From the NCBI GenBank assembly GCA_008711295.1, contig VUYV01000080.1, forward strand, positions 3,571,557 through 3,635,556: 64,000 nt of DNA, given 5' to 3'. Below, piece by piece: positions 25,291 to 37,500 of the stretch. Positions within the stretch are counted from its first letter, which is position 1, and the number at the start of each line of letters is the position of its first letter. The DNA comes from Anarhynchus alexandrinus (taxonomy: Eukaryota > Chordata > Aves > Charadriiformes > Charadriidae). The translations under genes and the position numbers were made by a program. Under the pieces are notes generated by a model. It searched no databases, was not told the DNA's origin, and was given only the letters and a program-made list of their open reading frames with translations.

Positions 25291-26610
25291 GCCAAAAAAA
25301 AAAAAAGGGAGAGGGGCAACAATTGTAGGAATTCTTTGCTTCCATCAAACTGTCTTATGATTGCCAGCAATTAGTTAAGCTCCTTGGCAGTAAAATGACA
25401 AGATGGGACTTGACCAAATACAATGTGTGGAGCACATAGGCATCTGCCCCAGCTGAAAGACATTACAATGTTTGTTAACCTTAAGGGTCATTCCTGATTC
25501 ACTTCTGCAGACAGAAAACAAGATTTATATAACACAGATCAATACAGCCCTAAGACTTTCGCCATTGAGGATGCTAGATTGAGGCACTTCTCTTTATCAG
25601 TTTACCATGACACTAATGTATTTTGCCTGTTTTGCCTGGGCAGTGATGAATCTGTTGGCAAGAGAAAACAAATAAGTTCTGTTGTTGAGAGACATGTTGT
25701 CTATGATTTGTCTCAGCAGACATGCCAACTTGCTGGCCAATTCATTTCCTATTTAATTTAAGTGGCATATCTGTCTTCCCCTTTCTGGTATGTCTTTTGT
25801 CTGCTGCGCACCCATACTGGCACGGCGAGAGGCGCCTGCAGTAGATCTTTTCAGGTAAGAGTGATACGACCAAGGCTGAAGCAGAGTAAAGAATCAGAAA
25901 CCCTGATTTTTTAAGACGGGATTTTTCATAAATAGTTCTTCTCTCTCTATTTACAGTCTGAGGCAATCACTTTAATCATCTATTTCAGACAGATCGTAGT
26001 GATTTGTTTTGCATACTCATAACCCAATGCCCTTTGAAAATATGCCCTGTAATGTGCTCTACTGATGAGTGGTTTACGATGCAGCAAAAGTTAACAGTAT
26101 TTTTCTGTTTGTGAGAGCAACTTCTTAAAAATTTTACTTGCATCGAAGGTAAAATGTGTGTTTAGGGGCCAGTCTAGCCTTTTCTGGTCAGAGAGAAGCT
26201 GGGTGCTTAAGGACTGCAAAATGAGGCCTGTTAGTAGTGAGAACAAATGTTATTTACGTTGAAAAGTCCTTTCTCTTGCTTCAGAATGAAAAATGCAATT
26301 CTGAGGCTGTTATTTCCTGTCTGTCCCAGGTTTGTCATTCCTTCATTAAAGCAATTAGTTACACAGGCAGCTCATAGTTTCTGGAAATAAGGCAATATAT
26401 AAATTCTGTATAAAAAGAATGTGTTGTCTTATGAAACCTGCTAAGGCGAATGTACACTGAATGAGCATTTCCCCAAAGAGGCCCTACATCTGGAGTGGTG
26501 GGAGCTTGTATCAGAGGGAGCCTTCTCAGCTGAATCCCCTTCAGCCCTGGAATTTTCTTACCCAGTTTGTTAACCTCTAGGGCAGGGTGCAGAGCCCATG
26601 TGCTCATTCA
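25291..26610. other. Unique noncoding sequence, no gene recognised
   Basis: An A13 run lies at 25294-25306. Short frames of 60-82 codons have no family features. No other repeat is seen until the MITE that follows. Confidence 0.45.
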
Positions 26611-26732
26611 GGGCCAGATCCTGCCACTCTTATTTATTTTGAGTGGTAGCACACTCCAAAAGCAGTTAGATCAGCTCCAATGGGACCATATGGTTCTACT
26701 CAATGCAAGGAACGGTGGCAGAATCAGGGCCT
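26611..26732. mobile_element. Complete palindromic MITE-like element, about 122 bp
   Basis: The terminal inverted repeats are clear: GGGCCAGATCCTGCCAC at 26611-26627 against GTGGCAGAATCAGGGCC at 26715-26731, matching at 15 of 17 positions in inverted orientation. Subterminal parts also pair (TTGAGTGGTAGC-like left arm against CTACTCAATGCAAGG right arm) around a centre with CCAATGGGACC. This matches a short palindromic nonautonomous DNA element I remember from archosaur and turtle genomes. Target-site duplications are not visible, so the superfamily cannot be told. It is the best preserved of several in the window. Confidence 0.7.
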
Positions 26733-29700
26733 TGGGCTTTTTCCAAAAATGTATTAGATGTAACAGATAGGCATTTTGTTTTGAGAACAATAATCTTCTT
26801 ATAACTCCGTCCTTGTTATTGCTGTGATAATAGATTTTAGTATTCTGCATTCCATTGGCAACGTGACCTTTTTTGATTCAGGAGACTATGGCTGTGGGCA
26901 TAAGTTATCATAAATTGAATTATAAAATAAATAGAATATTTGAAGTGCTAAAAGAGAGATGGAGAGGAAAGGTAATATTCAAATGGCTCAAGCCTGAAAA
27001 CTTTTGCTATCAGGTTTAATACACACTACCAAGTACAGCGTTACCTACATCAGCGCGTCCATCTACCACTGCGCTACTGCAAGTTTCTAGTTTCTATAGG
27101 ACTGTACCCTAAATTAAGAAAATGCTTACTGAAGACCGGGAAGCAGCATAACGTAAACCCATTAAACGGTACCACTGTTTAGCGAGGACAGAATTCAAGC
27201 AGTGGAATAGTTAACATAAACCACACTTCTCAAATGTGCCAGCTAAATCTCTGTGGCAGAACACATTAATTATAGCAGTCAGTTTACCTTTATCCTTCAC
27301 AACATTTCTGATTAAAATTTCACACATTACAATGATATGTGTCTTTTCTACAAGCTATGAAATTTACTCAACGTCAATAAGTTCTTATTTTGTTATTGAA
27401 AGAGTTGATGTATGTAAAAAAAAAAATCAACTTTTGATCTCTGACAGTGAAATCAAAAACTTAACTTCTCTTTTGGATGTAGTCATGCTACCTGCATGTA
27501 TTATGGGCCTGTTGAAAGCAGTCATTAGCAGCGCTGGATAAAAAGGAATAAAAAAAATCCCTAACTTTGCTGCCAATAGAGGGTATGTGGTTTCAAATTT
27601 TATATTTGCTAAGCTTAATTAAGCCATAGATTATGTTTTGAAAGGTATGTTCAATTAACTGAATCCCTCATGAGGAATTATATACAGGAAGAGATAATCA
27701 CAACATTTATCTGGTTTACAAATGTATATGCTTAGGTTAAAAATGTTCTGGATTTTTATTCCATAGAGATATAAAGATTGATAGAAAAATAATGTAAACC
27801 AATAATTGCAAATACTTACACATTAATGTGTATAAAAATTTCCAATTATATTCATTATTAAGCATATAAAACTACTTTTATTGGTAGATAATTACTGATG
27901 AAAATCTCGTATTTAAAATCTTATTTGCATCTTATTCAGGAATTCATATTTTAAATAAAGTTGCATGTTTACAACAAGGAGATCCAGCGAGGCATGTAAA
28001 GTATCTAAATCACCCTGCAGAAATGTACCCCTGTGGAAAGACGATGCGCAGAGTGTAGGCCCAGAGTAAACCTTTATAATTAAAGCATAAGCAGGGTTTG
28101 AATTCTGTTCATGTGTATTCTCCAAGCCAGCTGGATAAACCTAAAAATACATGAAGCCAATCTAAAGGTAAATACGTGCTGCAGTATACTGGTAATCTCC
28201 TGCATCATCATGTACTCGTTGAAAATAAGTGTGTAATTCCATGAATAATAAGGCAAGTGAAAATAGAAAGTTTGACAAGGGAACAAAACCATGTAGTATC
28301 AAAACAATTGTCTGGACTTTGCCTAGCCATATATTTTTTGTTAATATCCTTACTTCCAAAGTGACACTTATTTGGTAGGGCAGCACCACTCTGCCCAGAC
28401 AATGCATTGACTATTTTGATTTCACTGAGACCAGTTTTGACTGCAAACATTTTCTTTTACTTAGAACATTGTTCATTGACGTAAATGGGATCTGATAGCC
28501 AAGGCGGGCTCGCAGCTTGGCAACAGGCCACTGGCTTGATTGTTGGAAGGATATAACAAAATGTTACAGTAGAGAGAAATTCCTCCTCTGTCAAGGGCAC
28601 CCTCTGAGGAGTGACTCTGAGTGCCCACATCGGGCATGTCCCTCCCTTGCTGGCTGTCTGGGGAGCGGTGGGAACTGCTGTGCTTGGGCTGTGCTCCTCT
28701 CTGGAGGACATGTCTAGAGAAGTGATAGCTCTTCTGACATGGGGCTCAGGACACAGCACCAGTACTGCTGCAGGGGAGGATGGTACCTACCATCCAAAGC
28801 TTAAAGATGCAGTGATTGAGGAACCCTCCTATTACATGGAAGTTTCGGGTTTTACTGCCTTATTGGGATGAGAGTGTCTAAGACCCCGTGTGCACATATT
28901 TCAGAGTGAATATCGAAATTACTTCATTATAGGTAAGGCTGAACCTGGACAACTGTCTAGCGTAGTGCTGCACCTGGGCCACTGTATAATACAAAATTTA
29001 AGACAAAAGAAGTAACATAGAACAAGATCGAGCTCCTAACATTGTGTAAAGGCAGCTTGGGGATGCAAAAGGATCGTGTTCTGCTCAGGGACTGATGATT
29101 ACATTTTCCATTGAGTTTCATGGTCTGCAAAGTGAGGAAATAAAGGCTGAACCTTTTCCAGAACAGCTGGAGGATGCCCTGATCTAGTAATTACCAATAT
29201 AGCGACTCCATTTCAGTCTCATGGGCAGCCAGAGTGTTATTCCAGCTGATAAAAAAAGCAACGTAACTCTTAGTCTTGCTGGAAGGTAAATGTTGTCCTC
29301 TGTTCTACTGTTGTCTGCACTCCAAGAAAATGCACAGGTTTTTGAAAGTGCTTTAAGATTTTTTCATATATAATGAGCTGAAGGAGGCCAATGGGATGAA
29401 CTTTCTTGTTCAAAGGATTCTTACATGAAAATAGTTTAGACAGAGCTCTTCGTTCAGGTCTTCTGGGAACAATGTGTCCAAAGTAAATACCCAAAAGGCC
29501 TCCCTACTAAGTTCACAGTCTGTATTATCCTCACTCCGTAAAGCAGTGATTTTCTAAATACTTAGGAGTTTCAGATTAGGAATTTCATACAGCAAATTAA
29601 GAAAGAGTTTAGCTATAGGGCAATGTCTGTCTCCCCATCTAATCAAGCTCAACCAACTGAATGAGTTGCTTTTAAGTTCTACTAGATTAACCAATGCATG

Positions 29701-29885
29701 TTAAAACCTGTGCTTATGCGAACCTATAAATAACAGTACTAGAGAAAGACTAAAAGAAACTTGGCCATATCAGCCCACAAAACCAAGATGAACACTTTTT
29801 TTGTCCCTTCACAATAGGAAAGGATTTCCTAACAGGTAAATGAAGTCAGAGCATCATAAATCAGCACAGTGAATGTTATCGTAAT
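26733..29885. other. Unique noncoding sequence, no gene recognised
   Basis: AT-rich sequence up to about 28000, with a 16-bp perfect palindrome at 27817-27832, then somewhat more GC (28470-28870). The overlapping frames of 66-101 codons in the latter show no family features. No repeat is recognised. Confidence 0.45.
27817..27832. repeat. 16-bp perfect palindrome TACACATTAATGTGTA
   Basis: TACACATTAATGTGTA is its own reverse complement and contains an ATTAAT core of the kind bound by paired homeodomain dimers. It lies within an AT-rich block (about 27600-27900) full of TAAT cores. Function is inferred, not shown. Confidence 0.5.
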
Positions 29886-30438
29886 ATCATAGAATCATAG
29901 ACTACCAGGTTGGAAGGGACCTAAGGGATCATGTGGTCCAACCTTTCTTGGCAAAAGCACAGTCTAGACAAGATGGCCCAGCACCCTGTCCAGCTGAATG
30001 TTAAAAGTGTCCAATGATGGGGAATCCACCAGTCCCCTGGGGAGATCACTCCAATGGCTGATTTTTCTCATTGTCAAATTTTTTCCTCTTGTGTCCAGTT
30101 GGAATCTATCCAGGAGTAACTTGTACCCATTACCCCTCATCTTTTCCACGTGACTCCATGTGAAAAGGGAGCCTCCATCTTCTTTGCAGCCACCCTTAAA
30201 TACTGGAACGTGGTGATAAGGTCTCTCCTAAGACTTCTTTTCTCAAGGCTGAACAAACCAAATCTCTTAGCCTTTCCCCAAATGGCAGGCTTCTCCGTCC
30301 TTTGATCATCTTGGTGACCCTTCTCTGGACCCTTTCCAACCTGTCCACATCTTTTTTGTATAGCAGGGACCAAAACTGAACACAGGATTCCAGGTGTGGC
30401 CTCACAAATACTCAGTAGAGTGGGATAATAACTTCTGT
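29886..30438 (-). mobile_element. CR1 LINE, 5'-truncated copy with intact 3' tail
   Basis: Read on the minus strand, the copy starts near 30438 inside the reverse-transcriptase gene and runs through the end of ORF2 and the short 3' untranslated region. It ends at the CR1 tail, seen on the plus strand as ATCATAGAATCATAGA at 29886-29901. Severe 5' truncation with an intact 3' end is the usual result of aborted target-primed reverse transcription. The body is well readable but has frameshifts, so it is younger than the other relics here yet not recent. Chicken-type CR1s make no clear target duplications, and none is seen. Confidence 0.92.
29964..30438 (-). pseudogene. CR1 ORF2 (endonuclease/reverse transcriptase) C-terminal remnant, broken
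   Basis: Two overlapping minus-strand frames (30196-30405 and 30137-30373) and a third (29964-30149) together carry the C-terminal end of the CR1 polyprotein. Visible pieces are VQFWSLLYKKDVDRLERVQR, then KMIKGRRSLPFGERLRDLV, then GNGYKLLLDRFQLDTRGKN, and finally SLDTFNIQLDRVLGHLV before the stop at 29964. The need to change frame between them shows at least two frameshifting indels. No catalytic residues of the reverse transcriptase remain because the copy is truncated downstream of the active site. It is not expected to make a protein. Confidence 0.85.
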
Positions 30439-32510
30439 AAGAGTGTGCTCCATAAAGACATCAAAATTTCATACAAAAAGTTCAGTATGATAATACTTTT
30501 TCCACAATGAGTGTCTCTGTCCATTCTCGACACTGACCCTGCAAGTCTTGCATAAGTTGGGGACAGGCTGAACTAATTTGAGAGGAATATAAAATTTTAT
30601 TTCCCAGCAAGTACGACTCCTCCCAAATTGCTCGAGTACATAATAAAACCCTTTGCAAAAAGAGTTGTAAGCATTAACTGCTATTCTGCACAGCATGGCA
30701 CCATATTTATACTGAGCAACAACCTATACATTTTGAAGTTACAAAACATGTTGGTTAGGTTTTTTAAAATATTCATAGTCTTTATGAACGTATGAAGCTC
30801 GAGTGAACATCTGGAGCCCCAACATAATGGGTTGTTTTGGGGGCTTCCCCTCTTGCCTCCCTCCAGTGAGGATCCCCTTCCTGAGATCCCCGGCACCGCT
30901 GGAGCCCCTGCCATGTATCAGGGAGCCAGAGGAGAATTCGAATGGGGACCCGCTATGTTCATGTTTCAAATACCATTTATATTTACCTCATCTCAGAATG
31001 CGTGTTTTTGTTTTTACAAGTAGAAAAGATGATCATGAAATAGAGGTGTGAAAATTTAGAAAGCAGCTAATTAGTTTTAGTAAGACTGTTACAGAGTATA
31101 ATGGATTTTCAGCTTTCTCTATTCTTTATCCTCATACTTAAGGCAATTATTTAACAGTGCTGGTGGAACAAGTTATTGTTCATAATTTCACAACATAGAC
31201 TGTATGCTTAGGCCCCCACCAATTAATTGAATTTATATGAAAATGTTTATTCAATTTCAATTGGATTGAGCTGTATTGTGGCCAGTATTGAATTAACTGA
31301 AGTAGTGGCTTATCAGTTTCATTGTTTTATTACAAACAGGTTATGTGTTGCTGTATATTTCCCCCACTTCTTACAAAAAAAAGAAGAACATGCCTCTTGC
31401 TCCAGATAGCTTATAATCAACTCGCAAGGCCAGATTGATTTGGTTTAATGTGGGTGATGCTGGAGGGAAATGTGGAAGTAATATTCAGTATCCTCCACAC
31501 TGGGTTAAGCTGGAGAGTGGAGGAACAGCCCCTGAAATCTCCATCCCACTGAAAAATAACTCTTACTCCAGCTCAGTGGCTACAGCTGCAGGAATGCCCC
31601 TTTTCTTATTTATGCTGATCAGTGGATTGACGTAAAGCCTTCTCCACGAGGGCCTCCTTGTGTCGGTCCCACCTTCTGCCTCCCAACATACGGTTTCTCT
31701 GGCAATAGTACCTAAAGTGTACCTGCAGCAAATGCCCACATGTTATAAGGAAAGTCTTATCCTAATCTGGGAAAACCCTGTGCAGAAAGGAAGATTCTGC
31801 AGATCCAATATACAGTTTTTTTGGCATTAGGTACCAGGGTGTATGATGGCATGGTGAATAACACGAGTCCAATTTGAAAACTATTATCTCCAAAGAGTAA
31901 AATTCCCTAACACAGTTGTCTGTTCTGCAAAACAATTTTTTACTCTCCATTTGAATTTGGAATATTGCAGTATTCTTCAGCTAGTAAAAAAATCGAGATC
32001 CACCTTTCCTAAGTCTTGCTCAAATCTCTCACTTTTATGGGAAAGAGATCTATTACAATCTGTTATGCTGATTAGATTTACTGTCAAGGCTACTAAAAGG
32101 CACAATTGTTTATTTGTTTGTTCTTTTAGTGTAAACATTGACTGGGTTGTTAGCTCTGTTTCTTATTAAGGTTTCCCAGCAAGTCCCTTTCTAAAACTCT
32201 GTTTCCCAAGTGTTTGCCAAATTTGAACCATCTGAGGTGCATTTTGCTATGACAACATCTCAGAAGATTCAGATGTTCCAAGAATATGGTTAGTTTTAAA
32301 AAATAATAAAATAAAAAAATAAAGAACAAAAAAGCCGGTGAAATCTGGCAAATTCCTTTCCTAGCATATCCAGTGGCCTTCGATTTTAGAAAAGCAACTT
32401 GAAATTTGGCAGGGAAGCAGCCTTTCCTATCCCCGTGAAAATCTGGCCGTGCTATGAGCTTTGCAGAGTTGCAGTTGCACGTGATGAGAGACTTCTTCCA
32501 GTTTAGCTGC
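30439..32510. other. Unique noncoding sequence, no gene recognised
   Basis: The region from 30800 to 31020 holds several overlapping frames on both strands (63-82 codons) because stops are scarce in a slightly GC-richer patch. None resembles a known protein. No repeat is recognised. Confidence 0.45.
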
Positions 32511-32760
32511 TAAAAGTCCCGGAGGGTCCCGTCACATCGCGCACCCTTTTTGTACGTGACCAGATCCCGCCCGTACGGTCGGCGCCGCCTGCCCAGCCCA
32601 GGGCTCTGGGAGCGGAGCTGGATCCTCCTTGGGAAGGCAGTTCCCAGTGTGGGGAGTCGGGCTGGGGGCACAGGAGCTGACAGCAACCAGCCTGTCAACG
32701 CTGTGTTCACACACCATGACGTGCACTGCTGAGTGGCACCCGGGCGGCATGGAGGAAGCT
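32511..32760. promoter_or_regulatory. Isolated CpG-rich patch
   Basis: CpGs are crowded between 32515 and 32600 (CACATCGCGCACC, CCCGCCCGTACGGTCGGCGC) and again at 32736-32750 (CACCCGGGCGGC), with AT-rich CpG-poor flanks. Frames of 60-72 codons on both strands are a by-product of GC content. It may be an orphan CpG island or cryptic promoter. No initiator or coding exon can be assigned. Confidence 0.35.
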
Positions 32761-34350
32761 ATCTAATTAAAATTCAAAGGTAACAAAGCCAAACCAGCGA
32801 ATAAAACAAAGTATGAGACTGGGACAAGGAATCTGGTGTAACTGGGAGTGACTGGGCAAGGAAATTATGTTCGCTGCTGGTGATTTAGATTTAATTAGCT
32901 GATTCCCCCCCCCCTCCAATTCCAATTCCCAGCACCTCCTGTCAGTTATAAAAACAAGTCCATTTGGTTCATTAAAAATGTGTGTTTCTGTACATTTGAG
33001 GCATTTGGGAGTTCTTAGAATAAAAGAGCATGGAGAATATTCTGAATTTTTAATAATGGGATCCCTTTCAACATGAACAGTGATGGACTGAAATTGTTCT
33101 AAAGTTGAAATTAAATGAGAAAGCAGGGGGGCTATGATTTGTGTCTTACTTAGCTACCGTTGCACTTCTGGTTGGATATTACTTCACTCGAGAAACATCT
33201 TTCAGTTACTACAGTGCTTTAGAAATTTTGAATTTTATTTACCAATTTAGTGCATAAATTGTTTTTATCTCTGAGAGGAGTTTCTGTTTCTTCTATCAAC
33301 ACAGAGTTTCCTGCCTTTGAGTAATATAAAAAACAGCCTTTAATTTTCCATGGGTAGCTCTGCAAAACTCCTGGGTTTTGCTTCTCAAACAGAAAGAAAG
33401 AAAGCGCCTTAAAATGCCGCATATTTTAGTCCGTTTAAAATCATGCTACAGCATGTCATTCAGATTCACTAACTTCAGCCTGATTTAACAGTGCTTGAAT
33501 AACATGAATTTCACTTCAACTTAATTAAACAGAGGCATAAGCATTTCAGGAATGATTTTGATGCAGTCTGGACACTTGAAGCCTCATTGTAATCTTACAC
33601 ACAAATGAGCATGCAAAATGTCACTTGAAAGGCAGAGATTTAGATACCTAAGTTGTAGAGGCAATTATCCATTTGTGTACATCAGTGTTGTGTTTAAGAA
33701 CACAAAATATTTGTGTGTATCCAATGGAGACCCATTGGGAGAGAAGGGCTCTTCAAAGTCATTTTCAAGCCTTTATTTAAAATACAGAACAATGAATTTA
33801 AAACCCAGAAATATGAAATGTTGATAGCAGAAGACTGAAACTTTGTATTTTTATTAGTTAAATAGGAGAATAGGAATCTGAAAATAAGAGGGCAGCATTG
33901 TGTGCACTTGTACGTGATTTTTAAATTTATTTATTCAGTTTGAAATCAAAAGGGAAAATGGCAATCAGATAATACGCAGAATTTCATTGTAAAGAAGTTT
34001 TCATCATATGATTTTCTCAGCTTACGATGGCTCTTTGGATTCGTTTTTACCCCTGCCATTAACACAGCTAGCAGAGATAAAAATGGGAAATGTTTCCATT
34101 ATACAGCGTGCGATGGAGCTATTTTGGGGAATGCGGCCCCTCCAGCCACACTTTCAGCCCCACCTGGGGAAGATGCGACATGATAGGACCAGGCCAGTGA
34201 CAAACTCAGTTATGTTAACGACACTTGAAAATTACACCCGCTTTTCCCACATATTACCGTGTAGCACTGCCTCTGTTATCTGGACCAGAAATATTTCATT
34301 TCACTAGATCCCAATCTCGTAAGACAGCCCTGTCATTTTAATTTGTCACT
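32761..34350. other. Unique AT-rich noncoding sequence
   Basis: No gene or repeat family is recognised. A C10 run lies at 32906-32915 (CCCCCCCCCC). Confidence 0.45.
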
Positions 34351-34645
34351 CTTTGTGTACTGCATCGCGCGGGAGTCTCGTCTCCCCAGCCAAGTGCCAT
34401 AGGCTACTGCTCAGAAGAGAAACCTGTCACAGGGGATAGCAAAGGTAAACACCACAAAGCAGAAAAGTTTATGGCTGAAATCACCACCCAGGGCTCCGTT
34501 CCCCCAGGCTTATCAGGTGGTATAATCACCCACAGCCGAATTGGAAAGATGCGTAATTTCAGCTGTGATAGGTACCCACACACGTCTCCTGCCGTTCCCT
34601 GCCTCCGCCGCGGTCCCCGTGCAGCAGTGTCACTCACAGGAGGTA
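34351..34645. promoter_or_regulatory. CpG-enriched patch
   Basis: CpG clusters occur at 34364-34382 (CATCGCGCGGGAGTCTCGTC) and 34583-34622 (CACGTCTCCTGCCGTTCCC and the following CCGCCGCGG motif). Between them the sequence is ordinary. The patch is weaker than the one at 8915 and may simply be a local GC rise. Confidence 0.28.
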
Positions 34646-36439
34646 GAAGGAGGGGACAAGGGATGAAATGAAAGAATCCGTGGTAGGAAGAAAAGTTGTG
34701 ATTGACGTGAGGCTGGAGGCTGAAAACAGCTCCGGGAACTCTGTAGTAGAGTTGACAGCAAAAGAAAAAGTCAGGGGGAAAAAAAAGTAAGACTAGGGAC
34801 GATCAAACATCACCGAAACAACCCAGTGATCCCAGATCGCTGGTGCCAGCAGTTCCAAGCCTTTCTCCAAAGAAGGCACTGGTTGCACAAGGCAAACAAC
34901 ACCACGGGTCTGTCAGGGTGTTTTGCATTACTCTTAACAGTATGACAAATCTTCCTTGCAAAGTGTGAGGGAGTCGAAGGGAGTGAAGACAGCAAAGCTG
35001 CATAACTTGTTTATTTCTTAAGCACAGGGATGGCATAGCACAGTTCTGCCTTTCCCAACGTGGATTTTTGGCTTCCTCTTTGGTCCACCCCCACCGAAGC
35101 AATTAATCAAAATAAATGAGGCAGCAAACATCTGATACTAGCTGACTTCAGACCGCAGTACATTAACTGTCTTTGGGAATTTCATTTACCACACTGTGCA
35201 GAACACACTGTGAGCTGTACTCCAATAGCTTCACTCCTGAACAGTATTTGGAAGTATGTGTTACTGGTAAACTATGGACTAAGGGGATCTTTGGTTTTAC
35301 TGGTTATGATTTGTGGAATCTCTATATATTTATGCAGCTGTAAAGAAACCAAGGGTGGTGTTATCAATTATCAACTGTACCAAGCCTTCCTTTACATTTT
35401 TGTGATAGGAGAGGAGACACTAAAGCAAGTGAGAGTCAGCCCTCCTGTAAATAAATCAAAGAATCAGAGAGAAAACATCTCAAACCTAAGGATTGGTAGG
35501 TCCTTTATGGTAAAAATTGGGAATTTACAGTGAACCACAAGAAAGACCAAATATCTTGCATCAGGGATGCAAAACAAGACATATTCCAACAGGCAAAGCA
35601 AAGCCATTTATTAAAGACAATAGGTAACGCACTTTTGGAAAGACAAAACTTAGAGGAAAAAGGTTCTATTTAGTAGATATACCCAAAAAATAATGATAGG
35701 ATTTTCTGTAAATAATGTAGAGGACCTATGCTGGTTAGACATGACCATGTCATTCTGGGGTTATTGGTTTTGATTTGACTAAAACTTCTAATTGTTAAAG
35801 TGTGCAGGTGGAGTTGCTGCCTACCTGTCATCCCGTCACCTTTTTTTGTAAGTCAGGTGGCATTCTCAGAGCAACGTAAGCAGAGGATACTACGAAGTGT
35901 CCACACCTACAATGTCTTCAGCAGTCAGAGAGCTGATCTTGGCCTCTTGAGAAAGCCTAGGAAATGAGCACAGGCTATTTTCTCTTGTGGTTTGGCTTTA
36001 TTGGAAGCCCACCCCAGAAAAGAAAACGAAAAAAAAGAAAGGAAAAGAAAGACATGAAATAAACTAGAGTCTTTGTTTCTTCTCCAAAACTGATCCCTGG
36101 ATTTTTGCTATAAGCTTTGTCATCCAGAAGAGCCTTCAAATCCCTAGAGCAGCTAATAAGACCTACCTGCTAATATGACTTAAAAGTAATTAAAGAACAC
36201 TTCTGTGCAAGGTTTAAGTGCCTGGCATAAGAATGACTCAACTGTATCCTTATGCAGATTGCCAGGATCACTGTCCTTTTACAGCAAATTATAATTGAAA
36301 TGTTTCTGAAATTGTCTGAGTGTTTAGGAGTTTTCAGTATCAATTCAAAGAGGTAATTTGGTGAATTTTGCAAGGACGTTATTCTAAGCATGAGGGAAGG
36401 CATGACAATGAAGTCAAGAACAGGCAAGACACAAGTTTG
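34646..36439. other. Unique noncoding sequence, no gene recognised
   Basis: Frames up to 107 codons (35210-35533 plus) and 99 codons (34803-35102 minus) show no family features. A purine-rich A/G run lies at 36016-36052. No repeat is recognised. Confidence 0.45.
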
Positions 36440-36580
36440 GAAAGGGCGTAAGCAGATGGGAAAGCGAGAACTGCAGCTATTGTACAAACCGGGGAACAGA
36501 AGCAAATAGTTTCAGTGATTTCATCAAGGTGACAAATGAAGTCACTGGCAGAATGAAGATTTGTAGCTGAGGTGTTATGA
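36440..36580 (-). mobile_element. MIR-like SINE remnant, reverse orientation
   Basis: On the plus strand the order follows the reverse complement of MIR as I remember it: TATTGTACAAACCGGGGAAC stands where ATTTTACAGATGAGGAAACTG is expected. It is followed by GCAAATAGTTTCAGTGATTT (for GAGGTTAAGTGACTT), then AAGGTGACAAATGAAGTCAC and TGGCAGAATGAAGATTTG (for GTCACACAGCTAG...GTGGCAGAGC-AGGATT). The piece covers the CORE and right part. It is strongly diverged, the ends are approximate, and it is a fossil with no coding potential. Confidence 0.55.
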
Positions 36581-37150
36581 GCTGGAATGATCCACACAGC
36601 CAGGGGGAATTTGGCATGAAATGTCATTTCATTTCAATAGGATTTGGCTAATTAATTACCCCTTAACGCCTTTGAAAATGTCCCCCCAGTTCTTGAAGGA
36701 TCAGGCTACGCCTTCCCCTGATTTAGTTTGCTTTTTTATTCTGAGAGCAAGATCTAAAATAAATAAACAAAGCACCTTCTCCTCTCAAAAAGGGCTGCTG
36801 AATCCCAACTCCCTTTCCAAAAGATCTGTGCCCTTCGCTCACGCCGCTGTGGCCGGAGCCACACTGTGCTCCCGGCATCCGACTCCTGGCAGTAGCCTGG
36901 GCAGGGCTGGCTGCATCTGACCCATCCCTATCGGGTCAGGTTCCTTCAGACTCTGGGTAGAAATATCCCTACCAGAGATATAACAACTTCTCTACCGGAA
37001 AGAACGCAAAAGAAAAGCCCCATTTTTCAGGTCTATTCCCCCCAACCAGTGCCCATTTGGAAAGCAGACCAAGAGTTGTCCTGAGCACCTTGTGGGTTTC
37101 CATCCATGTTTGCCTCTCCTACACTTCATGCTCTGAAATTATTCTGGCAG
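36581..37150. other. Unique noncoding sequence, no gene recognised
   Basis: A modest CpG rise at 36836-36885 (CGCTCACGCCGCTGTGGCC) sits within a 99-codon plus frame that resembles no known protein. No repeat is recognised. Confidence 0.45.
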
Positions 37151-37500
37151 GGTCGCTGCTTTTTCGCAACTGAGAACTATATTGTATAAATATAATATGC
37201 ATGGTAAAATATTAAATGCTTAACTGTTTGTTTGTACACCTATGAAACACTCTGTAACAGGATTAGGCTGGATCCCTAAAGAGTCATTAACTTGCATTAT
37301 ATTGAAGTATTTATTATTGTGGCATATGTAATGGATAATATTTGTTTACATTTTTAATTACTCACATTTTCAGCCAAGAAAATCTCCAAGGATAATGTCT
37401 CATTTACAAGTGTCCTGGCAAAAGACAACATAATGTAATCACACATTACCAACAATTCCATGACAACCATGCAATGGTTTAAATATGAATTTCAAGTAAA
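37151..37500. promoter_or_regulatory. Candidate conserved noncoding element
   Basis: An AT-rich block with forkhead-like (TTTGTTTACATTTTTAATTA) and POU/homeodomain-like (AATATGCATGG) motifs, without repeat identity or coding frame. The inference of enhancer function is from composition only. Confidence 0.25.

Noticed and set aside
29090..29180. Possible third MIR (GTCTGCAAAGTGAGGAAATA)
   Set aside because: Only one short stretch resembles MIR, without flanking agreement.
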